Shown here: positions 26,694 to 36,090 of the stretch, in pieces
Numbering within the stretch: the first letter of the stretch is position 1
Layout of the letters: every line of letters begins with the position of its first letter
Origin: Algoriphagus sp. AGSA1
GTDB taxonomy: Bacteria; Bacteroidota; Bacteroidia; Cytophagales; Cyclobacteriaceae
Assembly: GCF_021390545.1 (NCBI RefSeq)
Contig: NZ_JAJUWR010000010.1
Span: forward strand, 1-64,000
DNA: 64,000 bases
Reading direction: 5' to 3'
Notes under the pieces: model-generated
Database searches by the model: none
What the model was told of the DNA's origin: nothing
What the model saw: the letters and a program-made list of their open reading frames with translations, nothing else
Program-made: the position numbers and the translations under genes

Positions 26694-27797
26694 ATGTCTA
26701 TACAAGTGGATTCTTCCAGTAAGGAAGTATATGAGCCGTTGATATTTAGTGGCATAGATAGTGCTTCAGACAGTGATTTCCAGGAACTTCAGAGCGATCC
26801 TACTCTATTGGTCTATGATGAAATCGCTTCTCAGGTAAGAGATTTGATCAAGCTACGAAATCCTCAAAAAAAGTTTAGTACTGAGGATTTGGACCTTGCC
26901 GTCCATGATTATTTTGAAGGGGTTTCCCCTTCACTTTTCGGAAACTGGGTATATTATCCCTGGCGTCACTGCCTAGTCCATTTGCTTCCTGAGGAAGATT
27001 ATGTAACTGTGCGTACGATAAGGAACAGATATGTGATCACAGAGGAGGAGCAAAGGGTATTGGCAAAGAAGAAAATCGGTATAATAGGTCTCTCAGTTGG
27101 GCAAAGCGTCGCACTGACTTTGGCTTTGGAAAGAGGCTGTGGAGAGCTTAGACTTGCGGACTTCGATACATTGGAATTGAGTAATTTGAACAGGATCAGA
27201 ACAGGTGTCCAAAATTTGGGTGTGAAAAAGTCCGTAATTGCGGCCAGGGAAATAGCAGAAATTGATCCCTATCTCAAAGTAGTGTTATTCAGTGAAGGTG
27301 TTCATGATGAAAATATTGATCAATTCTTCTGCCAGGATGGCCAACTTGATCTTTTGATCGAAGAATGTGATAGTTTGGAGGTTAAGCTAAAGAGCAGAAT
27401 CAAAGCCAAGGAATTAGGGGTCCCTGTTTTGATGGATACTAGTGATAGAGGTATGATAGATGTTGAGCGGTTTGATTTGGAACCGGATAGGCCAATATTG
27501 CATGGGCTTTTGGAGAAGTTTGGCGCGGAAGCAGAAATTTTGCGGAATCTTCCCCAACAAAGAACGGAGATTCTTATGTCACTGTTGAATTTTGAAAACC
27601 TGTCCTCCCGTGCCCAGATAAGCATTGGGGAAATCGGGAAAAGTATATCATCTTGGCCCCAGTTGGCATCTTCGGTGATATTAGGCGGCGGAGCATGTGG
27701 CTATTTTTCTAGAATGGTTCTTCTTGGGAGTCCATTGAATTCAGGCAGGTTTTATGTTGACCTAGAGCAGATAGCAAAGGAAAATCATGGAAGTTAG
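26694..27797 (+). CDS. E1-like (ThiF/MoeB superfamily) protein, Rv1355c type
   Basis: A 367-residue protein. The N-terminal 120 residues belong to no family I recognise. An adenylation-type Rossmann domain follows, with nucleotide-binding loop GLSVGQS at 132-138, the ADFDTLELSNLNR motif at 155-167 containing the E1-type acidic and Asn-Arg residues, and an ECD site at 224-226 where a catalytic cysteine could sit. The zinc-binding CxxC pairs of ThiF/MoeB are missing. Mycobacterial relatives (Rv1355c) are fused to a nitroreductase; here that part is absent. It overlaps the next gene by 11 bases, first in a four-gene cassette. Substrate unknown. Confidence 0.75.
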   Translation: MSIQVDSSSKEVYEPLIFSGIDSASDSDFQELQSDPTLLVYDEIASQVRDLIKLRNPQKKFSTEDLDLAVHDYFEGVSPSLFGNWVYYPWRHCLVHLLPEEDYVTVRTIRNRYVITEEEQRVLAKKKIGIIGLSVGQSVALTLALERGCGELRLADFDTLELSNLNRIRTGVQNLGVKKSVIAAREIAEIDPYLKVVLFSEGVHDENIDQFFCQDGQLDLLIEECDSLEVKLKSRIKAKELGVPVLMDTSDRGMIDVERFDLEPDRPILHGLLEKFGAEAEILRNLPQQRTEILMSLLNFENLSSRAQISIGEIGKSISSWPQLASSVILGGGACGYFSRMVLLGSPLNSGRFYVDLEQIAKENHGS

Positions 27798-28482
27798 GGT
27801 TAGGGTAATCAGGGTAGTGGAAGATGCTGAGGCTACGGAAAAATATATTGCAGGCCATCTTAAGGTTCTTGAATCCTATGGAGTAACCAAAGTGACCTCT
27901 GCCGATAGGTCATGGGTAAACAATCCACATACCTATCTGATTCTTTTTGAATCCATGGATGACTTCAGAGTCCTGGGTGGAGGAAGAGTACAGCTGAAAA
28001 GCAAGGGGTATCCGTTACCTTTAGAAGAAGCCATTTCAGAAGTGGATCCCGGTATTATGTCATACATGAGCCAGTTTGGAGAATTGGAAGTTGCTGAGTA
28101 TTGTGGGTTATGGAACAGTAAAGAGGTGGCAGGCTATGGTATAGGTAGTATATATCTGGTTAAAGTAGGCGTAGCTATCGCTGCCCAATTTGGTCTAAAA
28201 AAACTAATGGCCTTATGTTCTCCCGCTACAGTTCGAATTTCAAAGAAAGTGGGCTATGAGGTAATTGACAGTTTAGGCGATAATGGGACTTTTTTGTATC
28301 CTAAGGAAGGATTGATTGCAACTGTCTTGGCTATTGATGATATTGAAAACTTACCGTTTGCGGATAGCAATGAACGTGAGTTTATATTTCAACTAAGAGA
28401 CAATGTGGTTCATCAGAAATTGGAGACAGGGCCGAAGGGGGAAATGCTGGTTTTGTTTGATTTGATTGTTAATAAGAATTAA
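27787..28482 (+). CDS. GNAT / autoinducer-synthase-like protein
   Basis: A 231-residue protein with an acyltransferase-type fold by pattern: a strand with GGGRVQL, the central VAEYCGLWNSKE segment, a glycine-rich GYGIGS turn resembling the acyl-CoA loop, then a helix, AQFGLKKLMALC and a final ISKKVGYEVI motif typical of GNAT and LuxI-like enzymes. The order resembles acyl-homoserine-lactone or N-acyl amino acid synthases, but identity to a known family cannot be claimed by eye. It lies between the E1-like gene (11-base overlap) and a membrane sensor kinase (5-base gap), so a role in making a diffusible or cell-bound acyl signal is inferred. Confidence 0.6.
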   Translation: MEVRVRVIRVVEDAEATEKYIAGHLKVLESYGVTKVTSADRSWVNNPHTYLILFESMDDFRVLGGGRVQLKSKGYPLPLEEAISEVDPGIMSYMSQFGELEVAEYCGLWNSKEVAGYGIGSIYLVKVGVAIAAQFGLKKLMALCSPATVRISKKVGYEVIDSLGDNGTFLYPKEGLIATVLAIDDIENLPFADSNEREFIFQLRDNVVHQKLETGPKGEMLVLFDLIVNKN

Positions 28483-28487
28483 ATACT

Positions 28488-30626
28488 ATGAAGACCCGAA
28501 CTGGCATATTCAATGCCTTAATTCTAATTATGATTGTTTTTATCATAATTCTACCTTTATATAAATATTTAAGGGTTTTGGATAGTGAAGGGGTAAATCA
28601 AATCGATCGATATTTTCTCTTTGATAAAGGATCGTTTAAGCAAGATGAGGTGCTGAGTCTTGAGGGTCATTATTTGTATAATAGTGTTGATGTAGGTGTC
28701 CAATCTGATTCGATATATGTTGGGTTGGATTTAAGCTCAAGTTTGATAAATAATGTCCAGGAATATTATTTGGAAATAAATAATCCCTCATTCCGAAGTG
28801 TTGAGTTGTTCCATGTTACTAAAGACAGTTCTTTAGTATATGCTGGAAAAGATGGGATTGATTATTTTGATTCTAATGATTTTGGAAACCCAAATCCCAC
28901 TTTTAAAATTAATAGTACAGACAATCTTTTGCCTTTTGTGCTGCTGAAAATCAAATCAACTGAGCCAATCAGATTCCTTGGGTTGCTATCTAGTGAAAAA
29001 GGTTTTTTCTCTAGTTTTAACAAAAGGACAGTGTTTATCAATATTTATATTGGGATTATGCTGGCTTTATTTTTCTATAATCTTTTTTTATATTTCTCTG
29101 TGTTGGATACTTTGTACTTGTTTTATAGTTTGTATGTGTTGTTTATAGCATTGGCGCAGCTTTCTATTTCTGGACATTCTTATTGGTACTTTCTTTATCA
29201 AAACCCAGTTCTTTACGAGTTTAGTATTATTGGGTTTACTACATTGGCAAGTGTTTTTGCTATACCTTTTGTTCGTAATTTTTTAAGTACTAAGCAAAAA
29301 CTCCCTTTTTTTGATTATTTGTTGATGTTTTTATGGGGGTTGTATCTATTAGCTTTTATACTAAGGTTGTTTGGATTAATAGATTTAAGTTATAAGATTA
29401 CTGATATAAATGGATTTTTAGTCGTAATAGTTTTCTTTTCAATAGCCATCTTATTAGTTAGGAAAAAGATGCGATCTGCATCATATTTTCTTATTGCGTG
29501 GAGTTTTTTTCTGGTAGGTATCATTTTTTATATTTTACAGACACAAGGAGTTTTTAACCTTGGCTTTTATGCGAATTTGCCCATGCTGATAGGCACTGCC
29601 TTGGAGGCTATCTTGCTGTCTTTAGCTTTGGCAGATAAAATCAATATACTTAAAAAGGAAAAAGAAAAAGAACACATGGAGCGGCTTCAGGCTCTTGCTG
29701 CGAACGAGAAACTGGTGATTGAGCAGAATAGTATGCTGGAGGAGAAAGTGAGGCTTAGGACTGATGAATTGGAGCAGGCACTAAAAAACCTACAGAACAC
29801 CCAAAGTCAATTGGTGAACCAAGAGAAAATGGCCTCACTCGGTCAGCTGACGGCAGGGATAGCACATGAGATCAATAATCCTATAAACTTCGTCAGTTCT
29901 AATATCACACCCCTCAAGCGCGACATCAAGGACATAATGGAGATCATTCAGTTCTATCGAAGTACTGCGTTGAACGAGTTCACCCCCGCTTCTCAAAAAG
30001 AAGCTAAAGAACTGGAAGAAGAGCTGGAATTGGACTATGTACTTGAGGAAGTTGACCAGCTGCTAAAAGGAATGGATGATGGGGCGAGACGGACTGTAGA
30101 GATAGTAAAAGGCCTGAGGATTTTTTCTCGTGTAGATGAGCAGGATGTAAAAAAAGTGAATTTGCATGATGGTATCAACAGTACCCTGATCTTGTTGAAT
30201 AGTTCCATGCCTAGTAAAATCAGAGTTGTTAGAGACTTTGGTGAGCTTCCTCTGGTAGAATGTCTGGCGGGTAAGCTCAATCAGGTATTTATGAATATCA
30301 TCACAAACTCGATCCACGCGCTGAGTGACCATCTAGAAACCCTAATCGATCCTAAGATAGAGATCCGAACCAGAAGTCTGGGAAATGAAGTTTCTATTGA
30401 GATAGGTGATAATGGTCCGGGAATCCCTGAGCATGTCAAGCAAAAAATATTTGAACCGTTCTTTACTACTAAGGCCGTTGGAAAGGGGACGGGTTTGGGT
30501 CTTTCAATAGTTTATTCTATTATTGAAAACCACAAAGGAACACTGGAAGTGATTACGGAAGAAGGCCAGGGGACTATTTTTAAAATAACCCTTCCTATAC
30601 ATCAAAGCACTCAAAGCTATGAATGA
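28488..30626 (+). CDS. 7TMR-DISM sensor histidine kinase
   Basis: A 712-residue kinase. After one N-terminal helix comes an extracytoplasmic beta-rich DISMED2-like domain (about 30-180), then seven membrane helices (about 185-385), a coiled coil (about 390-440), a HisKA region with His460 in AHEINNP, and a HATPase domain with [26 protein letters not shown] and [14 protein letters not shown]2 domains bind small molecules or carbohydrates in related receptors. The membrane part is noticeably AT-rich compared with the kinase part. It overlaps the following receiver-kinase gene by eight bases. Ligand unknown. Confidence 0.9.
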   Translation: MKTRTGIFNALILIMIVFIIILPLYKYLRVLDSEGVNQIDRYFLFDKGSFKQDEVLSLEGHYLYNSVDVGVQSDSIYVGLDLSSSLINNVQEYYLEINNPSFRSVELFHVTKDSSLVYAGKDGIDYFDSNDFGNPNPTFKINSTDNLLPFVLLKIKSTEPIRFLGLLSSEKGFFSSFNKRTVFINIYIGIMLALFFYNLFLYFSVLDTLYLFYSLYVLFIALAQLSISGHSYWYFLYQNPVLYEFSIIGFTTLASVFAIPFVRNFLSTKQKLPFFDYLLMFLWGLYLLAFILRLFGLIDLSYKITDINGFLVVIVFFSIAILLVRKKMRSASYFLIAWSFFLVGIIFYILQTQGVFNLGFYANLPMLIGTALEAILLSLALADKINILKKEKEKEHMERLQALAANEKLVIEQNSMLEEKVRLRTDELEQALKNLQNTQSQLVNQEKMASLGQLTAGIAHEINNPINFVSSNITPLKRDIKDIMEIIQFYRSTALNEFTPASQKEAKELEEELELDYVLEEVDQLLKGMDDGARRTVEIVKGLRIFSRVDEQDVKKVNLHDGINSTLILLNSSMPSKIRVVRDFGELPLVECLAGKLNQVFMNIITNSIHALSDHLETLIDPKIEIRTRSLGNEVSIEIGDNGPGIPEHVKQKIFEPFFTTKAVGKGTGLGLSIVYSIIENHKGTLEVITEEGQGTIFKITLPIHQSTQSYE

Positions 30627-31704
30627 TAAAATTCATGTTCTCTACATTGATGACGAAGATAATAACCTTAAATCATTTAGAGCCACTTTAAGGAAGGACT
30701 TCAGAATACTTACGGCAATAGATGCTGAGGAAGGATTGAGAATCGCCAGAGAAGAGGAGATTCATGTTGTGATCGCTGACCAACGAATGCCGGGCATGAC
30801 CGGTACAGAATTTTTTGAGGAATTGGTAAAATTCAATCCGGATCCGATCCGGATTCTGCTGACAGGATATTCCGATATAGCCTCGGTGATCGATGCGATC
30901 AACAAAGGTGAGGTTTATAGGTTTATCGATAAACCCTGGAACATAGAGCAGATCAAAAATTCCATTAAAAATGCTGCCGATATTTATTTCATGAGGCGTG
31001 AGCTGAAGGATAAAAATCAAAAACTCCAAAAGCTACATTCAGAAATGAATCAGTTTGTCTATAGTTTGTCGCATGAATTGCGCGGGCCACTGATGAGTAT
31101 ATCAGGAGTCTCCAAACTGGCCAAAATGGAGCTTAAGGATCCGGATGCATTGGAGTATTTTGAAATGATAGATACCGCTACGGATAAGCTGGATGATTTC
31201 ATCTATAAAATGCTGGACTTCTATAGGTCCACCAAAATTGAGAATAAGCTTACCGATATTAAGTTTTCGGAAATTGTCGATCAACAATTGACTGAATATA
31301 GAAAGAAATCCAACATTGAGCATATTCAAGTTGAAATAGTGGTCAATCAACCTTGTACTTTTATTTCAGATGACGCAAAGATCCGAGTCATTTTCAACAA
31401 CCTTTTTAGCAATGCCGTACAATTTCAAAAATCCGGTAAAGGGGATAAAAAGATTAATTTGGCAGTGGATGTAAATGAGACAGAAGCTGTAATCCTGCTG
31501 TCTGACAATGGGATAGGTATTGAAGACAAGCATCATCCTGATGTGTTTAATCTCTTTTCCCGCGCTACACAGAAAAATGTGGGAACAGGGCTAGGCCTGT
31601 ATATGGTGAAGGAAGCGGTAGAGCAGATGGGAGGCAAGATAGAATTGGACTCAGTTTTTGGAGAAAGTACCACCTTCAAAGTCAGCTTGCCAAATATGAA
31701 ATAG
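30619..31704 (+). CDS. Receiver domain fused to histidine kinase
   Basis: A 361-residue protein with an N-terminal receiver (DDED at 11-14, phosphoacceptor Asp54 in IADQRMPG), a coiled-coil linker, a HisKA domain with His152 in SLSHELRGPL, and a HATPase domain (NNLFSNAVQF, DNGIGIE, GTGLGLYM). Receiver-first kinases typically pass phosphate on or tune their own kinase by the receiver. It is translationally coupled to the 7TMR kinase, its likely phosphodonor. No DNA-binding output is present, so the pathway's final regulator lies elsewhere. Confidence 0.92.
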   Translation: MNDKIHVLYIDDEDNNLKSFRATLRKDFRILTAIDAEEGLRIAREEEIHVVIADQRMPGMTGTEFFEELVKFNPDPIRILLTGYSDIASVIDAINKGEVYRFIDKPWNIEQIKNSIKNAADIYFMRRELKDKNQKLQKLHSEMNQFVYSLSHELRGPLMSISGVSKLAKMELKDPDALEYFEMIDTATDKLDDFIYKMLDFYRSTKIENKLTDIKFSEIVDQQLTEYRKKSNIEHIQVEIVVNQPCTFISDDAKIRVIFNNLFSNAVQFQKSGKGDKKINLAVDVNETEAVILLSDNGIGIEDKHHPDVFNLFSRATQKNVGTGLGLYMVKEAVEQMGGKIELDSVFGESTTFKVSLPNMK

Positions 31705-31736
31705 CCAAAGGTTCTGGGCATTTTCGAGCTAAACCG

Positions 31737-31744
31737 TATCTTTG
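31737..31744 (+). promoter_or_regulatory. -7 box TATCTTTG of the ppa promoter
   Basis: A perfect TAnnTTTG match followed by CA, about 50 bases before the ppa start. A weak -33-like TCTG lies 20 bases upstream. Confidence 0.55.
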
Positions 31745-31793
31745 CACGGGCTTTGCGAAAAGCTTCACTTTTTATTAACTAATTTAAGAAAAT

Positions 31794-32333
31794 ATGATTA
31801 ATCCCTGGCATGACGTCAACATCGGGAAAAATGCCCCTGAATTGGTAACAGGTGTAATTGAAATACCTAAGGGTAGTAAAGGGAAATATGAATTGGACAA
31901 GAAAACGGGTATGCTGATGCTGGACCGGGTGTTGTTCTCTGCGGTGCATTACCCTGCAAATTATGGATTTATTCCACAGACTTTCTGCGAAGATCATGAC
32001 CCATTGGACATCCTGATTATTTCCCAGATTGATATTCCTTCCATGTGCCTGGTAGAGGCCAAAGTGATCGGTGTGATGCGGATGATTGATGGTGGTGAAG
32101 CTGATGATAAGATCATCGCAGTAGCTGCAGGTGACCAGTCTGTGAATTACATCAATGATATTGATGACCTTCCACCACACTTGATGAAAGAGGTCCACAG
32201 GTTCTTTGAGGACTACAAGAAATTGGAAAATAAGGAAGTGAAAGTAGAGGATTTCCTTGGTAAGGAAGATGCCATGCGGATCATCAGGGAAAGTATTGAT
32301 CTTTATGATCAGAATTTCCGGACTAGAAAATAA
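31794..32333 (+). CDS. ppa: Inorganic pyrophosphatase
   Basis: A 179-residue family I pyrophosphatase. The catalytic aspartates are seen in [10 protein letters not shown] and the [12 protein letters not shown] region, preceded by [11 protein letters not shown]. It hydrolyses pyrophosphate in the cytoplasm and pulls biosynthetic reactions forward. It is a single-gene unit with its own promoter and a strong terminator. Confidence 0.96.
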   Translation: MINPWHDVNIGKNAPELVTGVIEIPKGSKGKYELDKKTGMLMLDRVLFSAVHYPANYGFIPQTFCEDHDPLDILIISQIDIPSMCLVEAKVIGVMRMIDGGEADDKIIAVAAGDQSVNYINDIDDLPPHLMKEVHRFFEDYKKLENKEVKVEDFLGKEDAMRIIRESIDLYDQNFRTRK

Positions 32334-32337
32334 AATT

Positions 32338-32369
32338 AATGCCAGGGGTGTGAAGCCCCTGGCATTTTT
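32338..32369 (+). terminator. ppa terminator
   Basis: ATGCCAGGGG pairs with CCCCTGGCAT around a seven-base loop, followed by TTTT, a few bases after the ppa stop. Confidence 0.9.
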
Positions 32370-32599
32370 GTGGTTAGCTGTGATGGTCACAGATTGTTAT
32401 TGTGGAAGAGGCTCTGGGTTTAAACCTCAATAAGACATCGATGTTTCCATGATGTCTTGATTTTCCATATGAAAGAATCGATGCCTTTAGTTGTCCAGGC
32501 TTTATGGTTGAATTCTGGATAATGGGTCGGCTTATGCCGATGCTGATCGTACATGTGTATTATTCGTCATTGTGACAGAGTACTGAATACTGTGATTGA

Positions 32600-33055
32600 T
32601 TACTGTTTCCCTTTTACCCTTTGCCTCCCGGCTTTTTTCACCAAATAGGCGACTAGATCTTTATAGGCATCATGCTCGTGATTGGATACGGAAATGGATT
32701 GCTTGTCCGTGAAAGCTATAGTGACCTGGCGGAATTCTTTCTTGTTCGCGATCACGATTTCCTCCTCCCAAGCAAGAATCTGCGAAATTGGATAGCTTTT
32801 GGAATATCCTCTCAGAGGTAATTTGACGATAATCTGATCCCTTGCTGCTGTAATAAACCGAAAGCCTGCCAGCATCTTGACCAGAAGCATCAAGACCACC
32901 AGGGTGATCAGCGTACAGGCAGTCAGATAAAACCAGATCCCGAAACTTCCCTTGTATGCAAAATCCCTAAGAATATATACCAAGCCCGAAATAAGGATAA
33001 GTAATATTAGGCTTAATGAAACGTAAGTGGATACTTTCGGTTTAATGACCGGCAT
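32600..33055 (-). CDS. Hypothetical membrane protein with PH-like tail
   Basis: A 151-residue protein with two N-terminal membrane helices (about 10-30 and 40-65) and a C-terminal beta-rich part with QVTIAFTDKQSISVSNHEH, resembling bacterial PH-like domains of small membrane proteins. Function unknown. It overlaps the end of acpH by 14 bases and is the last gene of that pair. Confidence 0.7.
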   Translation of the reverse strand: MPVIKPKVSTYVSLSLILLILISGLVYILRDFAYKGSFGIWFYLTACTLITLVVLMLLVKMLAGFRFITAARDQIIVKLPLRGYSKSYPISQILAWEEEIVIANKKEFRQVTIAFTDKQSISVSNHEHDAYKDLVAYLVKKAGRQRVKGKQ

Positions 33056-33647
33056 GGGATTTTTGGATTTCTAGTAGTTTCTCTCGTGCAAAAGTCTCTA
33101 AATCCTCGAAAAAAGCGAAGAAAATCACTTGGAATTCTTTTTCCTTTTCCAAAAGGGAAAGATGTGCAACCTCCATTTTTGATTCAAAACGGGTGCGGCG
33201 TGACATACCGGAGAAGGTTTGCCTGATCCCTTCAATTTCCCGGTATTTCAGCAGCCAATTGTCCTGCACCATCAAATGAAACATGTTGGCAAATCGTTCC
33301 GGAAATAGACTCTTGTACATCCTCAAAGTAGAATAGGTGTGCTGTATAAACTCTTCTAAGTGAATTCTGGAGAATTTTGACCAGTTTCTGGCCAGGAAAT
33401 AATCAAAATATATATCGGTGATGACAGTGGAATAATGTCCAAACTTCATTCTCAAATAGCTCTGTCCTGCCCTCACCAGCGGGTGGGTATCAGTGAAGGT
33501 GTCTATTTCCCGATGGAGTTTGATTCCGTCCTGCACTCCAATTGGGAAGGAGGTCATCATTCTCCCTTTTACAAAATCCCCAATAAAATTCCCCACAAGC
33601 ACTTCATCTTGATCAAATGAAAGATAGGCGTGGGCTAAGTAGTTCAT
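33042..33647 (-). CDS. acpH: Acyl carrier protein phosphodiesterase
   Basis: A 201-residue AcpH-like protein starting MNYLAHAYLS, with GNFIGDFVKG and LHREIDTFTDTH, the conserved metal-binding histidine/aspartate motifs of the family. AcpH removes the phosphopantetheine arm from ACP. The frame is open 20 residues further upstream, but those residues are not conserved, so I place the start at ATG 33645-33647. It is divergent from the helicase gene, with about 60 bases between. Confidence 0.88.
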   Translation of the reverse strand: MNYLAHAYLSFDQDEVLVGNFIGDFVKGRMMTSFPIGVQDGIKLHREIDTFTDTHPLVRAGQSYLRMKFGHYSTVITDIYFDYFLARNWSKFSRIHLEEFIQHTYSTLRMYKSLFPERFANMFHLMVQDNWLLKYREIEGIRQTFSGMSRRTRFESKMEVAHLSLLEKEKEFQVIFFAFFEDLETFAREKLLEIQKSHAGH

Positions 33648-33709
33648 AGCGATAGTTGGATGCGGAAAACCCGGGGGGATTTCATTAGTTTCGCCTAAAA
33701 TACGCATTG

Positions 33710-35638
33710 ATGGATAAAATCACCGAGGAATTAAAGAAAGGACTGAAACTTTTGAAACTGGAATGGCAGGAAGATCTCGCCCAATACAAGCAGAAATTCC
33801 TGAATTCCTCTCTTGCTGATAAGAAAAAAGCAGGAATAACCTGGTATCCTGTCCATCTGAAAAAAAACAAAATCGGAATGGGCGAACGGCTTTTGGTGGA
33901 GGTGGAGCGTACTGATTCTAATCATCCCTCAGCTTTTGGCTCTGGTAAGTCTGTATCTTTTTTTACGACCCAGGAAAGTTGTCAAAGTTCCGAAAACAGG
34001 ACCAATGGTGTAATCAATTTTGTCAGGAACAATACCATGACGGTGACACTACAGGCAGATGAGATTCCGGATTGGATGGAAGGCAGCCGGCTGGGGGTGG
34101 ATTTGCTTTTTGATGAGGCCAGCTACCGGGAAATGGAGTTTGCGCTGAAAAGGGTAATAGCCTCAGAGAACAAAAGAGTGGAAGAATTCAAAGAGATTCT
34201 TTTGGGAGAAAAGGCACCTAGGTTTGCTGAAAATCGAATTTCTCCCAAATCCAACCTTAATTTTTCCCAAAACCAAGCCTGCGAATTGATCGGTAACGCC
34301 AAAGATGTGGCAGTGGTGCATGGGCCTCCTGGTACAGGAAAAACCACAACATTGATTGAGGCAGTCCAGGATGCTGTAATTAACCAGGATTCTGTTTTGG
34401 TATGTGCTCCAAGCAATGCTGCGGTGGATCTGTTGGTGGAGAAACTGATCGATCGGGGTATAGAAACGCTGAGGCTGGGACACCCTGCCCGTGTGGAAGA
34501 AAAGATTTTGAATCAGACCTTGGATGCCAAAACTGCTTTTCATGGGAGCTACCGTGATCTGAAAAAACTCCGGAAGGAGACTGACCAATACCTGAAACTT
34601 GCCAAGCAATACAAGCGAAACTTCGGCCCAGAGGAAAGAGCACAGCGTAAACTGATGTATGCAGAAGTGAGCAGACTCAGAGAGGCGTCCAAGTCTCTCG
34701 AAGAATACATCCAATACGATATTTTTCAGCGTACAAAGGTCTTCGCAAGCACATTGGTGGGTGCATCGTCTTACAATCTAAAGGGAATGGAATTCGATGT
34801 GGTTTTTATAGATGAAGCGGCACAGGGCCTGGAAGCTGCTAGTTGGATCCCTATCTTAAAGGCAAAAAAAGTCGTGTTTGCAGGAGACCATTGGCAGCTT
34901 CCTCCTACGATCAAGTCTTATCAGGCTGCTAAGGATGGCTTGTCAGAAACCCTTTTTGAGAAGGTGATTTCCAGAAAACCTGCTGCTGCTCAAATGTTGC
35001 AGGTCCAATACCGGATGCCTGAAGTGATAATGGGATTCTCCAATGAACAGTTTTATAATGGGAAACTGATCGCTGATGAAAGCACAAAATCGCATGTGAT
35101 TCCGACTGAAGGGGGGATCATAGAATGGATAGATACTGCCGGGGCTGGATATTCTGATCAACAGGAAGCAGAGAGTTTAAGCACTTTTAATCAGGAGGAG
35201 GCGATATTTGCCGCAAAGCATTTAAATGAACTGGTGGAGAGAATAGGTACGAATGTATTTCTTGAGGAGAATTGGACTATTGGGCTGATTGCGCCATATG
35301 GTGCCCAGGTACGTAGGTTGAGAGGCTTGATTTTTGATTCGGAGGATTATCCAAGTCTGCTGGCAGTAAAAGAGCAGCTCACCATAGATACTGTAGATGG
35401 TTTCCAAGGGCAGGAGCGGGATCTGATGATGATTTCCCTGACAAGATCCAATGAGAAAGGGGAGATAGGTTTTCTCTCAGATGAGCGTAGGATGAATGTG
35501 GCACTGACCCGTGCGAAGAGAATGCTGGTGTTGATCGGCGATAGCAGTACGTTGGCACAGCACGAATTTTTCAATCAGCTGCTTCTTTATGTCGAGAAGA
35601 ATGGGGGATATAGAAGTGTGTGGGAGTTTTTTGGGTGA
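33710..35638 (+). CDS. SF1B helicase, IGHMBP2/DNA2 type
   Basis: A 642-residue AAA_11/AAA_12 helicase. An N-terminal beta-barrel region spans about residues 1-150. Motif I GPPGTGKTTT is near 205, motif II VVFIDEAAQGLEAA, motif III GDHWQLPPT and the C-terminal motifs QYRMP, DTVDGFQGQERD and NVALTRAK. Relatives unwind DNA, RNA or hybrids 5' to 3'; the bacterial role is not defined. The ATG at 33710 is preferred to the TTG one codon earlier. Single-gene unit. Confidence 0.92.
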   Translation: MDKITEELKKGLKLLKLEWQEDLAQYKQKFLNSSLADKKKAGITWYPVHLKKNKIGMGERLLVEVERTDSNHPSAFGSGKSVSFFTTQESCQSSENRTNGVINFVRNNTMTVTLQADEIPDWMEGSRLGVDLLFDEASYREMEFALKRVIASENKRVEEFKEILLGEKAPRFAENRISPKSNLNFSQNQACELIGNAKDVAVVHGPPGTGKTTTLIEAVQDAVINQDSVLVCAPSNAAVDLLVEKLIDRGIETLRLGHPARVEEKILNQTLDAKTAFHGSYRDLKKLRKETDQYLKLAKQYKRNFGPEERAQRKLMYAEVSRLREASKSLEEYIQYDIFQRTKVFASTLVGASSYNLKGMEFDVVFIDEAAQGLEAASWIPILKAKKVVFAGDHWQLPPTIKSYQAAKDGLSETLFEKVISRKPAAAQMLQVQYRMPEVIMGFSNEQFYNGKLIADESTKSHVIPTEGGIIEWIDTAGAGYSDQQEAESLSTFNQEEAIFAAKHLNELVERIGTNVFLEENWTIGLIAPYGAQVRRLRGLIFDSEDYPSLLAVKEQLTIDTVDGFQGQERDLMMISLTRSNEKGEIGFLSDERRMNVALTRAKRMLVLIGDSSTLAQHEFFNQLLLYVEKNGGYRSVWEFFG

Positions 35639-35707
35639 TTGAAAGTTTTTAAATTTTTAGCATTGAAAATCAGATGATTATGGATAATCGTAAAAGAAAG
35701 ATTAAGG

Positions 35708-35743
35708 TTTTTTTTTTTGACTTATCTTGCTAGTTTACCATTG
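35708..35743 (+). promoter_or_regulatory. Candidate promoter with T11 tract for the small peptide gene
   Basis: A run of eleven T (35708-35718) ends in G, giving TTTG at 35716-35719. TACCATTG, one mismatch to TAnnTTTG, follows 16 bases later at 35736-35743. The leader would be about 30 bases. A homopolymer adjoining the -33 box could make spacing or sequence variable by slippage. Confidence 0.35.
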
Positions 35744-35779
35744 TAATAATTAATCAATTCACTTTAAACATTAACTTTT

Positions 35780-35992
35780 ATGAAAAAACTAGTTTTTACA
35801 GCAATGCTAGCAGTTGGTTTCATCCTGAGTATAAGTGTTACTGAACCATCTTTGGCTTCGACTCCATATTATGATACTTCTGTTTTCATGCCAGTTGCGA
35901 CAATATGTCCAAGTGGTATGTCTTATTATACTGCATGTGAGCAATGGGGGATGGGGTGCAATCCAGATGAGTGTCATGACACGGTAGAATGA
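35780..35992 (+). CDS. Small secreted cysteine-containing peptide, NVEALA-like
   Basis: A 70-residue precursor with a signal-like hydrophobic segment (about 4-22), a region TEPSLAS that resembles the NVEALA leader motif, and a mature part with four cysteines (ICPS, ACEQ, GCNP, ECHD) rich in Tyr, Met and Asp. NVEALA-family peptides are secreted by Bacteroidota and have no settled function. It is followed by a perfect hairpin and a beta-propeller lipoprotein gene, a pairing seen with these peptides. Family assignment is by eye. Confidence 0.68.
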   Translation: MKKLVFTAMLAVGFILSISVTEPSLASTPYYDTSVFMPVATICPSGMSYYTACEQWGMGCNPDECHDTVE

Positions 35993-35998
35993 TTTCAT

Positions 35999-36035
35999 GT
36001 ATATGTAAAGTTAGGGTCACTAACTTTACATATAC
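35999..36035 (+). terminator. Perfect 16-base-pair hairpin between peptide and propeller genes
   Basis: GTATATGTAAAGTTAG and CTAACTTTACATATAC are fully complementary around GGTCA, seven bases after the peptide stop codon. A T-run (36047-36053) follows only after another 11 bases. It could be an attenuator or an mRNA-stabilising element that raises peptide over lipoprotein expression. Confidence 0.7.
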
Positions 36036-36090
36036 TATATTAGTGATTTTTTTAAAATAGATTGATTCATTCAAAACCTTAAAATCAATA

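Noticed and set aside
36063-36075. TTGATTCATTCAA before the propeller lipoprotein gene
   Set aside because: The gap between half-sites is five bases, one short of the FNR geometry, and it lies too close to the start codon.
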